Part shown: positions 1 to 7,488 of the stretch, in pieces | Position numbering within the stretch: position 1 is the stretch's first letter | How the letters are laid out: each line of letters begins with the position of its first letter | NCBI GenBank assembly: GCA_049511115.1 | Contig: JBEKYH010000336.1 | Location: forward strand, 1-9,509 | DNA: 9,509 bases | Direction: 5' to 3' | Origin: JBEKYH01 sp049511115 | GTDB taxonomy: Bacteria; Planctomycetota; Phycisphaerae; Tepidisphaerales; Tepidisphaeraceae | Program-made: the position numbers and the translations under genes | Notes under the pieces: generated by a model | The model's input: the letters and a program-made list of their open reading frames with translations, nothing else | Told to the model about the DNA's origin: nothing | Databases searched by the model: none

Positions 1-30
1 GACCATCGGAGTAACGGTGGGGATCATTGT

Positions 31-54
31 TTCGTGGATTCTGCGTCCCACGAA
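31..54. repeat. 7-bp inverted repeat with a 10-nt loop
   Basis: The arms TTCGTGG (31-37) and CCACGAA (48-54) are perfectly complementary. There is no T-run on either side, so it is not a canonical intrinsic terminator. It may act as an mRNA-stabilising hairpin or form a tandem terminator pair with the repeat at 114-139. The pairing is seen directly; the function is unknown. Confidence 0.35.
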
Positions 55-113
55 GCCGGCATAGCGCCGCCGCCGACCTGGACAATGCGTTGGTGGAAAC
101 CCCGTCTGGGATG

Positions 114-139
114 GCCGGAGGTTTCTACCCTTCTCCGGC
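114..139 (-). terminator. Stem-loop directly after trpB, possible terminator
   Basis: On the minus strand a GC-rich 7-bp stem, GCCGGAG/CTCCGGC, with a 12-nt loop begins at the base immediately after the trpB TGA. The position suits a 3' end or processing signal for trpB mRNA. It lacks the downstream U-tract of an intrinsic terminator, so this is a weak call. It could equally be a stabilising 3' hairpin. Confidence 0.3.
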
Positions 140-1363
140 TCACTCCATCAACCTCGCCACTTCCTGGCAATCCTTATCCCCTCGGCCGGATAGGCAGACA
201 ACGATCGTCTTCTCCTTCCCCAGCTTCGGCGCCAGCTTGGCGACATGCGCCAGCGCGTGCGCACTTTCCAGTGCCGGCAAAATCCCCTCCAGCTCCGATA
301 GTTGCGCAAATGCCGCGAGTGCCTCGGCATCCGTAACCGACGTGTATTCCACCCGCCCCGCGTCTTTCCAGTAGGCATGCTCCGGCCCGACACCTGGATA
401 ATCCAGCCCGGCGGAGACGCTATGCACATCGGCCGTCTGCCCGTCTTCGTCCTGGAGGACATAACTCAGCGAGCCATGCAGGACGCCCGGCCTGCCGGCG
501 CTCAGGGTAGCGGCATGTTCACCGGCTTGGGACCCGCGCCCGCCGGCTTCGACGCCAATGAGTCTCACACTTTTTTCCGGCGCAAACGCCGTGAAGATTC
601 CCGCCGCATTACTGCCGCCGCCGACGCAGGCGACGATGCAATCCGGCAGGCGGCCTTCCTTTTCCAGGCATTGCGCCCGCGTTTCCGCGCCGATAATGGC
701 CTGGAAATCGCGCACCATCATCGGGAACGGGTGCGGCCCGACGACCGAGCCGATGATGTAATGGGTGTGCTCGACGGAGCCCATCCAGTCGCGCATGGCT
801 TCGTTGGTGGCGTCCTTGAGCGTGCGGCTGCCGCTGTGCACCTCGACAACGCGCGCTCCCAGAAGGCGCATCTTAAAGACATTGAGGCTCTGCCGCCGCA
901 CGTCTTCGGTCCCCATGTAGACATCGCATTTGAGCCCGAACACGGCGGCCGCCGTCGCGGTGGCCACGCCATGCTGGCCGGCCCCGGTCTCGGCGATCAG
1001 CCGCTTCTTGCCCATGCGAACCGCCAGCAGCGCCTGCCCGATGGTGTTGTTGATCTTGTGAGCGCCGGTGTGATTGAGGTCCTCGCGCTTAAGGTAAACC
1101 TTCGCCCCGCTCAATGCCTCGGTGAGCCGCTGGGCGAGATAAAGCCGGCTCGGGCGGCCGACGAATTCGCTCAGATAATAATCCACCTGCCGCTTAAATT
1201 CGGGATCAGCCTTCGCCTTGGCGTACTCCTCCTCAAGCTGGCGAAGAGCGGCGACGAGGGTCTCAGGGACAAAGACGCCGCCGTAGGGGCCGAAATGGCC
1301 GCGCGAGTCGGGGAGCGTGGGGGCATTTGCGGTTAGGGTGGAACTATTGGGCATGTGAAGCAT
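140..1363 (-). CDS. trpB: Tryptophan synthase beta chain
   Basis: TrpB is the cytosolic PLP enzyme that condenses indole with L-serine to give tryptophan, the last step of the pathway. It normally works as an alpha2-beta2 complex with TrpA. The identification is very strong. The N-terminal block RGHFGPYGGVFVPETL (21-36) and the PLP lysine in NHTGAHKINN (K103, E. coli K87) are present. So are the catalytic glutamate in AETGAGQHG (E125, E. coli E109), the phosphate-binding GGGSNA (248-253), and a C-terminal SGRGDKD with the PLP-ring serine near 392. At 407 residues the length is normal and nothing looks truncated. The ATG at 1363 is used, but the ATG at 1354 (MPNSSTL...) is equally plausible; neither has a clear Shine-Dalgarno site. 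No other trp gene is visible in the window. Its normal TGA stop argues against general UGA reassignment in this genome. Confidence 0.98.
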   Translation of the reverse strand: MLHMPNSSTLTANAPTLPDSRGHFGPYGGVFVPETLVAALRQLEEEYAKAKADPEFKRQVDYYLSEFVGRPSRLYLAQRLTEALSGAKVYLKREDLNHTGAHKINNTIGQALLAVRMGKKRLIAETGAGQHGVATATAAAVFGLKCDVYMGTEDVRRQSLNVFKMRLLGARVVEVHSGSRTLKDATNEAMRDWMGSVEHTHYIIGSVVGPHPFPMMVRDFQAIIGAETRAQCLEKEGRLPDCIVACVGGGSNAAGIFTAFAPEKSVRLIGVEAGGRGSQAGEHAATLSAGRPGVLHGSLSYVLQDEDGQTADVHSVSAGLDYPGVGPEHAYWKDAGRVEYTSVTDAEALAAFAQLSELEGILPALESAHALAHVAKLAPKLGKEKTIVVCLSGRGDKDCQEVARLME

Positions 1364-1521
1364 GGTAGGGGATGGAGCGGGGAGGGATCAATAAGTCGAA
1401 GGTGTTTCGGCGCAGCGGAGTTTGAGCGGATCGGCGGGAAAGTCGTAATAATTCAATTTCCTGGTGCAGGCGAGTGAGGTATTCTTAAGCTGCTAATAGC
1501 TCTTGCAAGGGGCATGAAGGA

Positions 1522-2166
1522 GTGAATTTCAATAAGGATAATGATGGTGAGGAAATGAAGCCCAAGGCTCCCGCCGCCAAGAGCCGGACTCGCGAAGCGC
1601 ACGCTCTCGGAATTTCCGACGAGCTGATCAGATCGCAATTGGATGCCGACGAGCAAATCCTCTGGTCGGCAAATCCAATGGGCGGACGAATTGTGAGGCG
1701 CGGGATCCCGCCTTTTCTCTCGGCAGTCGGATGTACCATATTTGCCATTTTCTTGGTGTTTACCTCGTTGCATGGCTCGTCCGAAGCAGGCGCCTCTCGG
1801 GATTACGTCGGCGCGATCTTGGGTGGTTTTTTTGTCGTTGCGAGCTTCGCGGCCTGCATCGCATTTTCGCCATATGCGTTGCGAATGAGGGCCAAGCGCA
1901 TCGCGTACTTAATTACCAATCGACGGGCGATCGTATGGGAGCAACGCCGGTGGCGCGGATTGAAGCTGGACAGCTACCGAGCCGAGCAGCTGGGTTCAAT
2001 GAAATCCAAAATCCTCGGCGAAACTTGTGGTGATTTGGTTTTTGAGAAGCGCGTTGAGTATCACTTCAACGGCAACAACATTCGGTTTGTGTACAACGGG
2101 TTTATAGGGCTGGAGAATGTTCGGGAAGCGGAGGAACTCATCCGGCATACTCTGCTCTCAAAATAA
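1522..2166 (+). CDS. Small membrane protein with bacterial PH-like domain, function unknown
   Basis: A hypothetical inner-membrane protein of 214 residues. After a charged N-terminus come two hydrophobic segments (about 62-82 and 96-116). These are followed by RAKRIAYLITNRRAIVW (123-139), which resembles the start of bacterial PH-like (bPH) domains. The rest, with GETCGDLVFEKR (166-177) and a terminal GFIGLENVREAEELIR (193-208), fits that fold, where a beta-strand core ends in an alpha helix. Proteins of this shape are common and mostly uncharacterised, so I give no function. The start is uncertain. The GTG at 1522 overlaps an AAGGAG (1517-1522), which is too close to serve it. The in-frame ATG at 1555 has GAGG two bases upstream and would give 203 residues without losing any domain. 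It is divergent from trpB and 71 bp ahead of the propeller gene in the same direction. Confidence 0.75.
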   Translation: MNFNKDNDGEEMKPKAPAAKSRTREAHALGISDELIRSQLDADEQILWSANPMGGRIVRRGIPPFLSAVGCTIFAIFLVFTSLHGSSEAGASRDYVGAILGGFFVVASFAACIAFSPYALRMRAKRIAYLITNRRAIVWEQRRWRGLKLDSYRAEQLGSMKSKILGETCGDLVFEKRVEYHFNGNNIRFVYNGFIGLENVREAEELIRHTLLSK

Positions 2167-2171
2167 GGGTG

Positions 2172-2203
2172 CTGCCTAGCAGGGCTTGAACCCGACTGTC
2201 GGG
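2172..2203 (+). terminator. Two small hairpins after the PH-like gene, weak terminator candidate
   Basis: Five bases after the TAA at 2166 lies CTGC-CTA-GCAG (2172-2182), followed by a near-perfect palindrome CCCGAC-T-GTCGGG (2191-2203). Neither is followed by a T-run; a TTTT occurs only at 2229-2232. They might attenuate transcription between the two plus-strand genes. The pairing is seen in the sequence, and the role is a guess. Confidence 0.2.
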
Positions 2204-2237
2204 CCTACACCGCACGCCGCACCGAGGGTTTTCACAT

Positions 2238-3449
2238 ATGCGAATATCGAACGCTCTCCCGCTTATCTGTCTTCTGGCTATCTTGCCGCAGCGGGTTGAG
2301 CTGTTTGCAGACGTCAGCCCCTCACCCACCACCCAGCCCGCGCCCACCAGTATCCCATTACCCGGCCGTCCCTTCGGCGTGGTGGCCTCGCGCGACGGCA
2401 ACTGGGCCTTCGTCGCCATGGTCGGCGGCGACCGGCCTTCCGGCGCCGGCGTGGCGGTGCTGCACCAAGTCGCGGGCCAGTTTCAGCTTGACCACGTTGT
2501 TCCCGTCGACGGCGGCGTAATCGAAATGGCTCTGACCCACGACGGCAAAACCCTCATCGGCGCCGGCGGGGATTCGGTGGTGATGCTGGATGTCGGCCGC
2601 ATGACATCGGGCCACGGCGACGCGCTCCTGGGAAAATTCAGCGACGGTTCCAACTCGACCATCTACGTAAATGTCACGGCCGACGACAAAGTACTTTTTG
2701 TGAGCGACGAGGGAGCCGCGACGATAACCGTCATCGATCTGGCTCGCGTGCGGGCCAGCGGATTCGATCCGGCCGCGATCATCGGCAAGATACCCGTGGG
2801 CGACGCGCCGATTGCGTTGACCTTTTCACCCGACGGTCGCTGGCTTTATACCACCAGCGAAATCGCCCCGCCCGGTTGGGGCTGGCCGAGCACCCAGAAA
2901 CCCGAAGGCCGAGCCAACCCCAATCAGCCTGGGGCGGGTGTGCCCGAGGGAGCGGTGGTGGTGGTGGATGTGGCCCGCGCCAGGGTCGATCCCGCGAACT
3001 CGGTCGTCGCGCGCGTCCCGGCGGGTGGCAGCCCGGTGCGGATGACCATGTCCGCCGATGGAAAGCGCATCTTTGTGACGGCCCGGGGGAGCAATGCCGT
3101 GGTGGAATTTGACGCGGAAAGAATCGTGACCGATCCGACCCATGCTCGTCTGGCGATGGTGACCGTCGGCAGTTCGCCGGTGCCGCTGGCGCTGATCCAG
3201 GATGGCAAAACATTGGTCGTCGGGAATTCCAATCGATTTGCCGCGGATGCAGGCAAACCGCAGACGCTGAGCGTTTTAGATGTAGCCAAAATAGGCCAGA
3301 GCGACGCCGCCATCGGCACGATCTCTGCGGGGGCGTTTCCGCGCGAGATGTGCGTCACATCGGATGGGAAGACTTTGCTTGTGTCGAATTTCGGGTCGGA
3401 TTCGGTGGAGGTTATTGACGCCCAGAATCCGCCGGTGGAGGGGAAGTAG
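2238..3449 (+). CDS. Exported YncE/YVTN-type beta-propeller protein
   Basis: A 403-residue protein predicted to be exported and to fold as a beta-propeller. The N-terminus MRISNALPLICLLAILPQ is a Sec-type signal with possible cleavage near VELFA|DV (after residue 24). The body repeats the blade pattern (S/H)DGK.L.V....S.V.V.D, for example HDGKTLIGAGGDSVVMLDV, ADDKVLFVSDEGAATITVID, SADGKRIFVTARGSNAVVEF and SDGKTLLVSNFGSDSVEVID. This matches the YncE/YVTN and lactonase-like superfamily. I see no catalytic metal-site signature that would assign an enzyme activity, so a binding or scaffold role is as likely as an enzymatic one. The ATG at 2238 has GAGGG (2224-2228) nine bases upstream, a reasonable ribosome-binding site, and the signal peptide confirms this start. 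It may be co-transcribed with the preceding gene, but no functional link is evident. It is convergent with the glycosyltransferase gene 63 bp away. Confidence 0.85.
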   Translation: MRISNALPLICLLAILPQRVELFADVSPSPTTQPAPTSIPLPGRPFGVVASRDGNWAFVAMVGGDRPSGAGVAVLHQVAGQFQLDHVVPVDGGVIEMALTHDGKTLIGAGGDSVVMLDVGRMTSGHGDALLGKFSDGSNSTIYVNVTADDKVLFVSDEGAATITVIDLARVRASGFDPAAIIGKIPVGDAPIALTFSPDGRWLYTTSEIAPPGWGWPSTQKPEGRANPNQPGAGVPEGAVVVVDVARARVDPANSVVARVPAGGSPVRMTMSADGKRIFVTARGSNAVVEFDAERIVTDPTHARLAMVTVGSSPVPLALIQDGKTLVVGNSNRFAADAGKPQTLSVLDVAKIGQSDAAIGTISAGAFPREMCVTSDGKTLLVSNFGSDSVEVIDAQNPPVEGK

Positions 3450-3512
3450 GAATTGCAACGCTCACTCCCAAACGACATCCGCCGTTTTGGCCAAAAACTT
3501 CCCAAACCACCC

Positions 3513-4640
3513 CTACTTCCCCGCCTTCTCCCCCAATTCCTCCGCCCGTAGATCGCGCCGCAGGCCGCGGATATCCTGCAGGAATTCCTTGCGCAGGATG
3601 TACCGCACGAGCGTGGCCGCCGCGAACGGATACACAAATCCCTCGGCCGCCGTTTCCCCGGTCAGGCGATGCGCCGCCCACGCCGCGGCGGCGATGCAGG
3701 CCAGCCACTCCGCCGCGCTGATAATCAAAAAATCCACCCACGGCCGCGGGCGCACAATGAATTCGCGTTGCGTGCGCACGTATCGCCAATGAAACAGCGC
3801 CGTGACGGCCAGTGCGTGCGGATAGGCAATCCCCGCCGCGAACGCGAGCGTGTCGCCGCTCGCACATCGATACGCATACGCCGCCAGCCCCACCAGCCAA
3901 CTCGCCAGCGTCGCAATGAGAAACTTCACCGCCGGGCTGGTCCGCGGAAATTTGAAATCATACAGGCGGCTCAAATGCTCCAGATACCGAAACTGCTGCT
4001 TGAGGCTCAGCTTGGATTGCCCGCGGGCGCGCACGCCAAAGAGAATGGGAATCTCGCGCACCTTTTTCACGCGGCATTTGCACATCAGTTCCAGGCCGAT
4101 TTTGTACCCCAGCGGCGTGAGGCGCGTGGCCCCGGCATAGGTGGCCCGCGAGAGCGCGAAGAAGCCGCTCATCGGATCGGTGATGTTCCCCGCAAACGGA
4201 CGGGCCAGCAGCGTGGCGAATCCCGAATTGAGCCGCCGATAAAGCGTCCACCCCTCGGCCGTCGCTCCACCGGAAATGTACCGGGACCCCAGCACAAAAT
4301 CCGCCGTCCCGTCGCGCAGCGGCGCGACCAGAGCCAACAATCGATCCGGCGGATGCTGCAAATCGGCATCCATGACCGCCAGATAGTTCCCCTTGGCCTG
4401 CGCCATGCCGAGCAGTACGGCCCCGCCCAGCCCATCCTTCGGGTTGTGCCGCGTCAAAAGCGTGAGCGGAAATTTCCTGGCCAGCTCCTGGCAAACCGCC
4501 GCTGTGTCATCGGTGCTGTCGTCATCGACAACGATGACCTCGTAAGAAACCAACCCCATCCCCGCCGCAATCGCCGGCAGCAAAATAGGCAGGTTTTCTG
4601 CCTCGTTGATGGTGGGAACGATAATCGAGACTTCGGGCAC
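3513..4640 (-). CDS. Family 2 glycosyltransferase, DPM1-like, with C-terminal membrane domain
   Basis: A GT-A fold glycosyltransferase that probably transfers a sugar from a nucleotide donor to a polyprenyl phosphate, as dolichol-phosphate mannose synthase-like enzymes do. Residues 1-235 carry the family signatures: SIIVPTINEAENL (5-17), VIVVDDDSTDDT (35-46), the metal-binding DAD in MDADLQHPP (90-98), GSRYISGG (118-125), DPMSGFFALSR (155-165) and RGQSKLS (206-212). Residues 236-350 contain about four hydrophobic segments ending in VRYILRKEFL. This resembles a divergent GtrA-like domain, a common C-terminal partner in membrane-anchored members. A charged tail follows (RRDLRAEELGEKAGK). The GTG start is fixed by an in-frame TAA 9 bp upstream and by the family motif at residue 5; no Shine-Dalgarno site is visible. 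The sugar specificity cannot be read from the sequence. The long repeat-filled gap upstream suggests its own transcript. Confidence 0.9.
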   Translation of the reverse strand: MPEVSIIVPTINEAENLPILLPAIAAGMGLVSYEVIVVDDDSTDDTAAVCQELARKFPLTLLTRHNPKDGLGGAVLLGMAQAKGNYLAVMDADLQHPPDRLLALVAPLRDGTADFVLGSRYISGGATAEGWTLYRRLNSGFATLLARPFAGNITDPMSGFFALSRATYAGATRLTPLGYKIGLELMCKCRVKKVREIPILFGVRARGQSKLSLKQQFRYLEHLSRLYDFKFPRTSPAVKFLIATLASWLVGLAAYAYRCASGDTLAFAAGIAYPHALAVTALFHWRYVRTQREFIVRPRPWVDFLIISAAEWLACIAAAAWAAHRLTGETAAEGFVYPFAAATLVRYILRKEFLQDIRGLRRDLRAEELGEKAGK

Positions 4641-4668
4641 GAGAGTAGGTTAACCAGTTGCAGGCGAC

Positions 4669-4685
4669 TCGCCCATATAGGGCGA
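4669..4685. repeat. 6-bp inverted repeat ahead of the glycosyltransferase gene
   Basis: TCGCCC (4669-4674), loop ATATA, GGGCGA (4680-4685): a perfect short hairpin about 30 bp upstream of the GTG start at 4640. It lies in the probable 5' leader and abuts the GGACTGA array. It could be a leader hairpin or an operator-like palindrome. No promoter boxes can be placed with confidence. Confidence 0.4.
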
Positions 4686-4787
4686 AGGACTGAGGACTGA
4701 GGACTGAGGGCCGAGGACTGAGAGACAGTCAAACACGGCGCCCCTCGCGGCCATCATCTTGTCTACTGCGCCACTGATCGCCTGCTT

Positions 4788-4809
4788 GCCCTGAGCCGCG
4801 TCGAAGGGC
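4788..4809. repeat. Palindrome-like motif of the CCCTGAGC...GTCGAAGGG type
   Basis: The segment reads GCCCT, then GAGCCGCGTCGA, then AGGGC, giving a 5-bp stem. From memory it resembles a dispersed repeat (CCCTGAGCN3GTCGAAGGG) scattered through intergenic regions of many unrelated bacterial genomes. That link is recalled, not tested here. It sits inside the spacer of the 7-nt inverted arrays. Confidence 0.4.
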
Positions 4810-4820
4810 TCCCCTGTTCT

Positions 4821-4835
4821 CGCGGCGCAGCCGCG
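4821..4835. repeat. Strong GC hairpin inside the repeat region
   Basis: CGCGGC-GCA-GCCGCG is a perfect 6-bp stem with a 3-nt loop, immediately inside the right-hand CTCAGTC array. On the minus strand it lies about 60 bp past the stop of the pseudopilin gene and could help end that transcript. It is not followed by a U-tract, so it is left as a hairpin rather than called a terminator. Confidence 0.45.
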
Positions 4836-4892
4836 CCTCAGTCCTCAGTCCTCAGTCCTCAGTCCTCAGTCCTCAGTCCTCAGCACTCACAA

Positions 4893-7433
4893 CTAATTAT
4901 TCGGCACGGTCACCGTCCGCACCGTCCGCGACAGCGGCGTCACCGTGCTCCGGTCGACAATAAACGCGGCGCGGCGGGTGACTTTCAGTGTCGGCGCGGC
5001 ATTGCCGGTTCCATTCACGCCCGCGTTCTGCCAGCCTTCCACGACGACGTAGACGGTGAAGCTGTCCGAGCGTGTGGTGATCAGATTGCTCAGGCGGGTC
5101 GTCTGGAGAAACAGCTCATCAAAATTGTTGGACAGACCGCTGCTGGGCGTGATGTTTCCCTCCTGGGAAAAGCTGGACCCATTGAACCCCGGATTGCCGT
5201 TGCTCGTAGTCAAGTCCCCGTCCCCGGTTTGGAAAATAAGATTGCCTAAGTTGTCTGTGACGCGATTGAGATCGAAGATGGAGTAAAAGGGACCTTTAAT
5301 ATTTCGGCCGGTCGGACCATTCACAATCGCCTGGGCGATCGCGATGCTCCTGGCAGTATCGACTTGTCCCGCATTGGGACCCGCCCCATATACCGCCAGC
5401 GGCAATGTCGCCAAAACCTGCCAGGGCGCAGTGTTGATGTTGATTAGCCCTTGCACTGTCTGTGTGTTTTCAGCGTCGGTGTTGGGTGCGGCCGATGAGT
5501 CGGAATTGGCGATCGCCGTTTGCGCCAAAGTCTGCACCGGGATCGCGTTGCCGGAGTTTGGATAGTTGGGCGGATACCGATTCGGATCGGTCTGCGGCAA
5601 ATAATCTCCGCGCGGGCTCTGGACGGTAAGGTAATCGAAAAGGCTTCGAGTCCAGTCGTACGCCACCGAGGCGTTCGTCGGCGGGATCGAAACGGGATTG
5701 ATGAGCGGGTCGACCGTCGAGCCCGTGCCTGTGATCGGACAAAAGCGGCCCACTTGCTCGTTGCCGCCGAGTCCCGCCGCGGCGATAGTGGCATCCATGG
5801 TGATGGAGTTCAACTCAAGAATGCTTCGCGTCGGAGGGGAAGCCGAAGTGTCGAGAGTGTAAATCTCGTACGCGCCGATAAACGGAACCTGCAGAATATC
5901 GCCATTTCGCGTCGAGTTGCCGGGCAATAGATTATTAGACAGGTTCAACCACGTGCCGGTGGGATTCCACAGTTGGTAAGCAACCGGAATCGTGTAAGGG
6001 GTAGGTGTGAGCGGCGCTGTGGCGCTAGTGGACGCGCTGGTTGTCGCTACGTTTGAGCCACTTGCGCCGAGGCTGAATAATACCGGGGGTGAGTTTATCC
6101 ACGGATCTTGGGTGGTCGAGGGGTTAGTCCAGTTAGCGACCTGAGCGTCAACTTGTCCGCCTGCGACGTATCTCCCCGGATAGACGAATTGCCACGCCAA
6201 TCCCGGCCCACTGGGTCGAGCGTAGTGCAATTCGTATGCTTTGGCGGTAGTACCAATTATAAGCTGCGTGAAATCGAAGGAATCGACCGGGACAAAGTCA
6301 TTGGAGTTGTTAGCGACGCCTAGCGAGTCATTCCACTGGTATGTCGGACCGTCCGAGCCCGCGGAGGGCGAGCCGTCGTAATGCCGCCTTCTCATAATGA
6401 CCATTTCGTTGCCGATCACGGCTCCGAGATTTGGGACATATAGCGTATTCAGCAGGGGCAACGACGGATTCAGACCGTTGCGCAGCGTCGGAGGGGCAGG
6501 CAGACTATTTGGCGTGTTCGGAATCGCCCCCGTTGCCGGCAAGCCCGATGCCTGCGGGCGGTACGCGGCGGTGCTCCCGCCGACGCCCGAAGCATTGTAA
6601 TTCTCAAGCAGCAGGTAACCATTCGCCGGGACGACCGCCAATCCGTACGAATTGGCGGCTATTGCGGAATAGGTCGTAGATGGGAATGTCGCTATCGCAT
6701 TTAGCGTCTTCGGCTCCGAGCCTCGGTTAACCGTAGCAATTTCCCAAGAGTAATCCGCCGACGGCGATCCAGTCGGCACCAGCGGAATATTGAACGAATA
6801 CGGATTATATAACTCGACGGCAACGTATCCCGCCGAGTTGGCGGTGAGGGCCGGCTCGTAACTGGGCGTGGTAGTGTCCGTCTGTCCGTAGACTTCTGTG
6901 ATGAATGGCTGCGGCTGAACCCCATACACGGTCGCATAGATGGGAAGCCCGCCGTACAGGCCATTCAAATATACCTGGCGCGCGATCACGTTCTGCGGCC
7001 CAGGCGCTACCGGTGCCACGGGGCTGCGGATGCTCTCCGTATTCACGGCCGCTATGGCCGCCCGCAGGATTTGCACTTGCTGAGGGGAGAGCACAGGCGT
7101 CGTCTCCCGAATTGGATTCGTGACGAACATCGTCGCGCCCGCTTTCGCGCCCTCGTTCATCACATTCCAATACGCCCGAAGCAGTTCCGGAAACAGGGCC
7201 GTATTCACGTCGGCCTTGACCAGCGTTCCGCCATATTTGGATGGGAGTTGGCTCGTCCCCAGGTAACTCCAACCAGCGTTCAATTGCCCGTTTGTCGCAG
7301 CCAACGGCGGCGCGCCATTCGTCGCCCCGGTGCATTCGAAGGCCTGACTCTGTTGCTCGTTGTAGTCGTATGTGTAAATCCCCGGCGCGGCCATGGGATA
7401 GCTGGGATTGGGGGTCGTGCAATATGTCACCAC
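4893..7433 (-). CDS. C-terminal part of a giant GspK/PilX-like pseudopilin, separated by an in-frame TGA
   Basis: An 846-residue frame that appears to be the continuation of the frame at 7494-9470. It is in the same frame, only 20 sense codons after that TGA. It contains VELYNPYSFNIPL (206-218), then TQTVQGLININTAPWQVLATLP (657-678) followed by a helical stretch and GPFYSIFDLNRV (714-725). This is the pattern of the second half of the minor pseudopilin GspK (NINTA..vL..L...A..I....GPF.s..DL). The end, TRSDSFTVYVVVEGW...RRAAFIVDRS (787-829), also looks like a pseudopilin C-terminus. As a separate gene it would have no signal peptide or pilin helix. The GTG at 7433 has no Shine-Dalgarno site; other starts would be GTG 7430 or ATG 7394. 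I infer a disconnected fragment or readthrough product rather than an independent gene. The stop is TAG at 4893-4895. Confidence 0.7.
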   Translation of the reverse strand: MVTYCTTPNPSYPMAAPGIYTYDYNEQQSQAFECTGATNGAPPLAATNGQLNAGWSYLGTSQLPSKYGGTLVKADVNTALFPELLRAYWNVMNEGAKAGATMFVTNPIRETTPVLSPQQVQILRAAIAAVNTESIRSPVAPVAPGPQNVIARQVYLNGLYGGLPIYATVYGVQPQPFITEVYGQTDTTTPSYEPALTANSAGYVAVELYNPYSFNIPLVPTGSPSADYSWEIATVNRGSEPKTLNAIATFPSTTYSAIAANSYGLAVVPANGYLLLENYNASGVGGSTAAYRPQASGLPATGAIPNTPNSLPAPPTLRNGLNPSLPLLNTLYVPNLGAVIGNEMVIMRRRHYDGSPSAGSDGPTYQWNDSLGVANNSNDFVPVDSFDFTQLIIGTTAKAYELHYARPSGPGLAWQFVYPGRYVAGGQVDAQVANWTNPSTTQDPWINSPPVLFSLGASGSNVATTSASTSATAPLTPTPYTIPVAYQLWNPTGTWLNLSNNLLPGNSTRNGDILQVPFIGAYEIYTLDTSASPPTRSILELNSITMDATIAAAGLGGNEQVGRFCPITGTGSTVDPLINPVSIPPTNASVAYDWTRSLFDYLTVQSPRGDYLPQTDPNRYPPNYPNSGNAIPVQTLAQTAIANSDSSAAPNTDAENTQTVQGLININTAPWQVLATLPLAVYGAGPNAGQVDTARSIAIAQAIVNGPTGRNIKGPFYSIFDLNRVTDNLGNLIFQTGDGDLTTSNGNPGFNGSSFSQEGNITPSSGLSNNFDELFLQTTRLSNLITTRSDSFTVYVVVEGWQNAGVNGTGNAAPTLKVTRRAAFIVDRSTVTPLSRTVRTVTVPNN

Positions 7434-7451
7434 GTCGCCGGGAATATTGTT

Positions 7452-7472
7452 GGGATTGGGATTGGGCGGGGG
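7452..7472 (+). other. Potential G-quadruplex motif
   Basis: Four G-runs with short loops: GGG-ATT-GGG-ATT-GGG-C-GGGGG. It lies on the plus strand, which is the template strand of the pseudopilin gene, and encodes the PPPNPNPN linker just after the in-frame TGA. It meets the usual G3N1-7 pattern. Whether it folds is unknown. Confidence 0.45.
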
Positions 7473-7488
7473 TGAGTAGACGACATTT

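Larger units (their letters stand above)
1..139. other. Non-coding stretch downstream of trpB, with two inverted repeats
   Basis: No gene is supported here. Read on the minus strand it follows trpB and contains two 7-bp inverted repeats: TTCGTGG/CCACGAA (31-37 and 48-54, 10-nt loop) and GCCGGAG/CTCCGGC next to the trpB stop. On the minus strand an ATG at 27-25 opens nine codons (MIPTVTPMV) that run off the window edge. This could be the start of another gene but is too short to support. It does not resemble a TrpA N-terminus, so trpA is not visibly adjacent. Confidence 0.5.
4687..4885. repeat. Inverted arrays of a 7-nt tandem unit flanking a 115-bp spacer
   Basis: The left arm (4687-4721) has five tandem copies of GGACTGA, the fourth degenerate (GGGCCGA). 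The right arm (4837-4885) has six perfect copies of CTCAGTC and a seventh degenerate one. The two units are reverse complements up to a one-base shift in phase, so the arms can pair perfectly over at least 21 bp (three units). The element fills most of the gap between two minus-strand genes. It could form a large hairpin or cruciform and might stop transcription or vary in copy number by slippage. The arrays are seen directly; any function is inferred. Confidence 0.9.

Noticed and set aside
18..29. 12-mer TGGGGATCATTG occurring at 18-29 and again at 7488-7499
   Set aside because: A few shared 12-mers are expected by chance among all position pairs in 9.5 kb, and the flanks do not match.
302..1336. 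Long plus-strand open frame opposite trpB
   Set aside because: It is antisense to an unmistakable trpB and has no family motif; such frames are common opposite GC-rich genes.
1364..1521. Divergent promoter region or leader/riboswitch between trpB and the PH-like gene
   Set aside because: I could not place a -35/-10 pair with acceptable spacing on either strand, and saw no tryptophan leader peptide or T-box-like structure.
2167..2200. tRNA T-arm-like sequence on the minus strand (GGGTTCAAGCCC)
   Set aside because: The T-stem has a mismatch and a wobble pair, and no acceptor, D or anticodon arms can be built from the flanking bases.
3485..3496. Palindrome TTTTGGCCAAAA between the convergent propeller and glycosyltransferase genes, possible bidirectional terminator
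   Set aside because: It has no loop, so it makes a poor RNA hairpin, and it has no GC-rich stem followed by a T-run.
3669..4700. Long plus-strand open frame opposite the glycosyltransferase
   Set aside because: It is rich in R, Q and H with no motifs, and lies opposite a gene with all GT2 signatures.
4837..4885. CRISPR array suggested by regular CTCAGTC repeats
   Set aside because: The repeats are 7 nt with no spacers between them; this is a simple tandem repeat.
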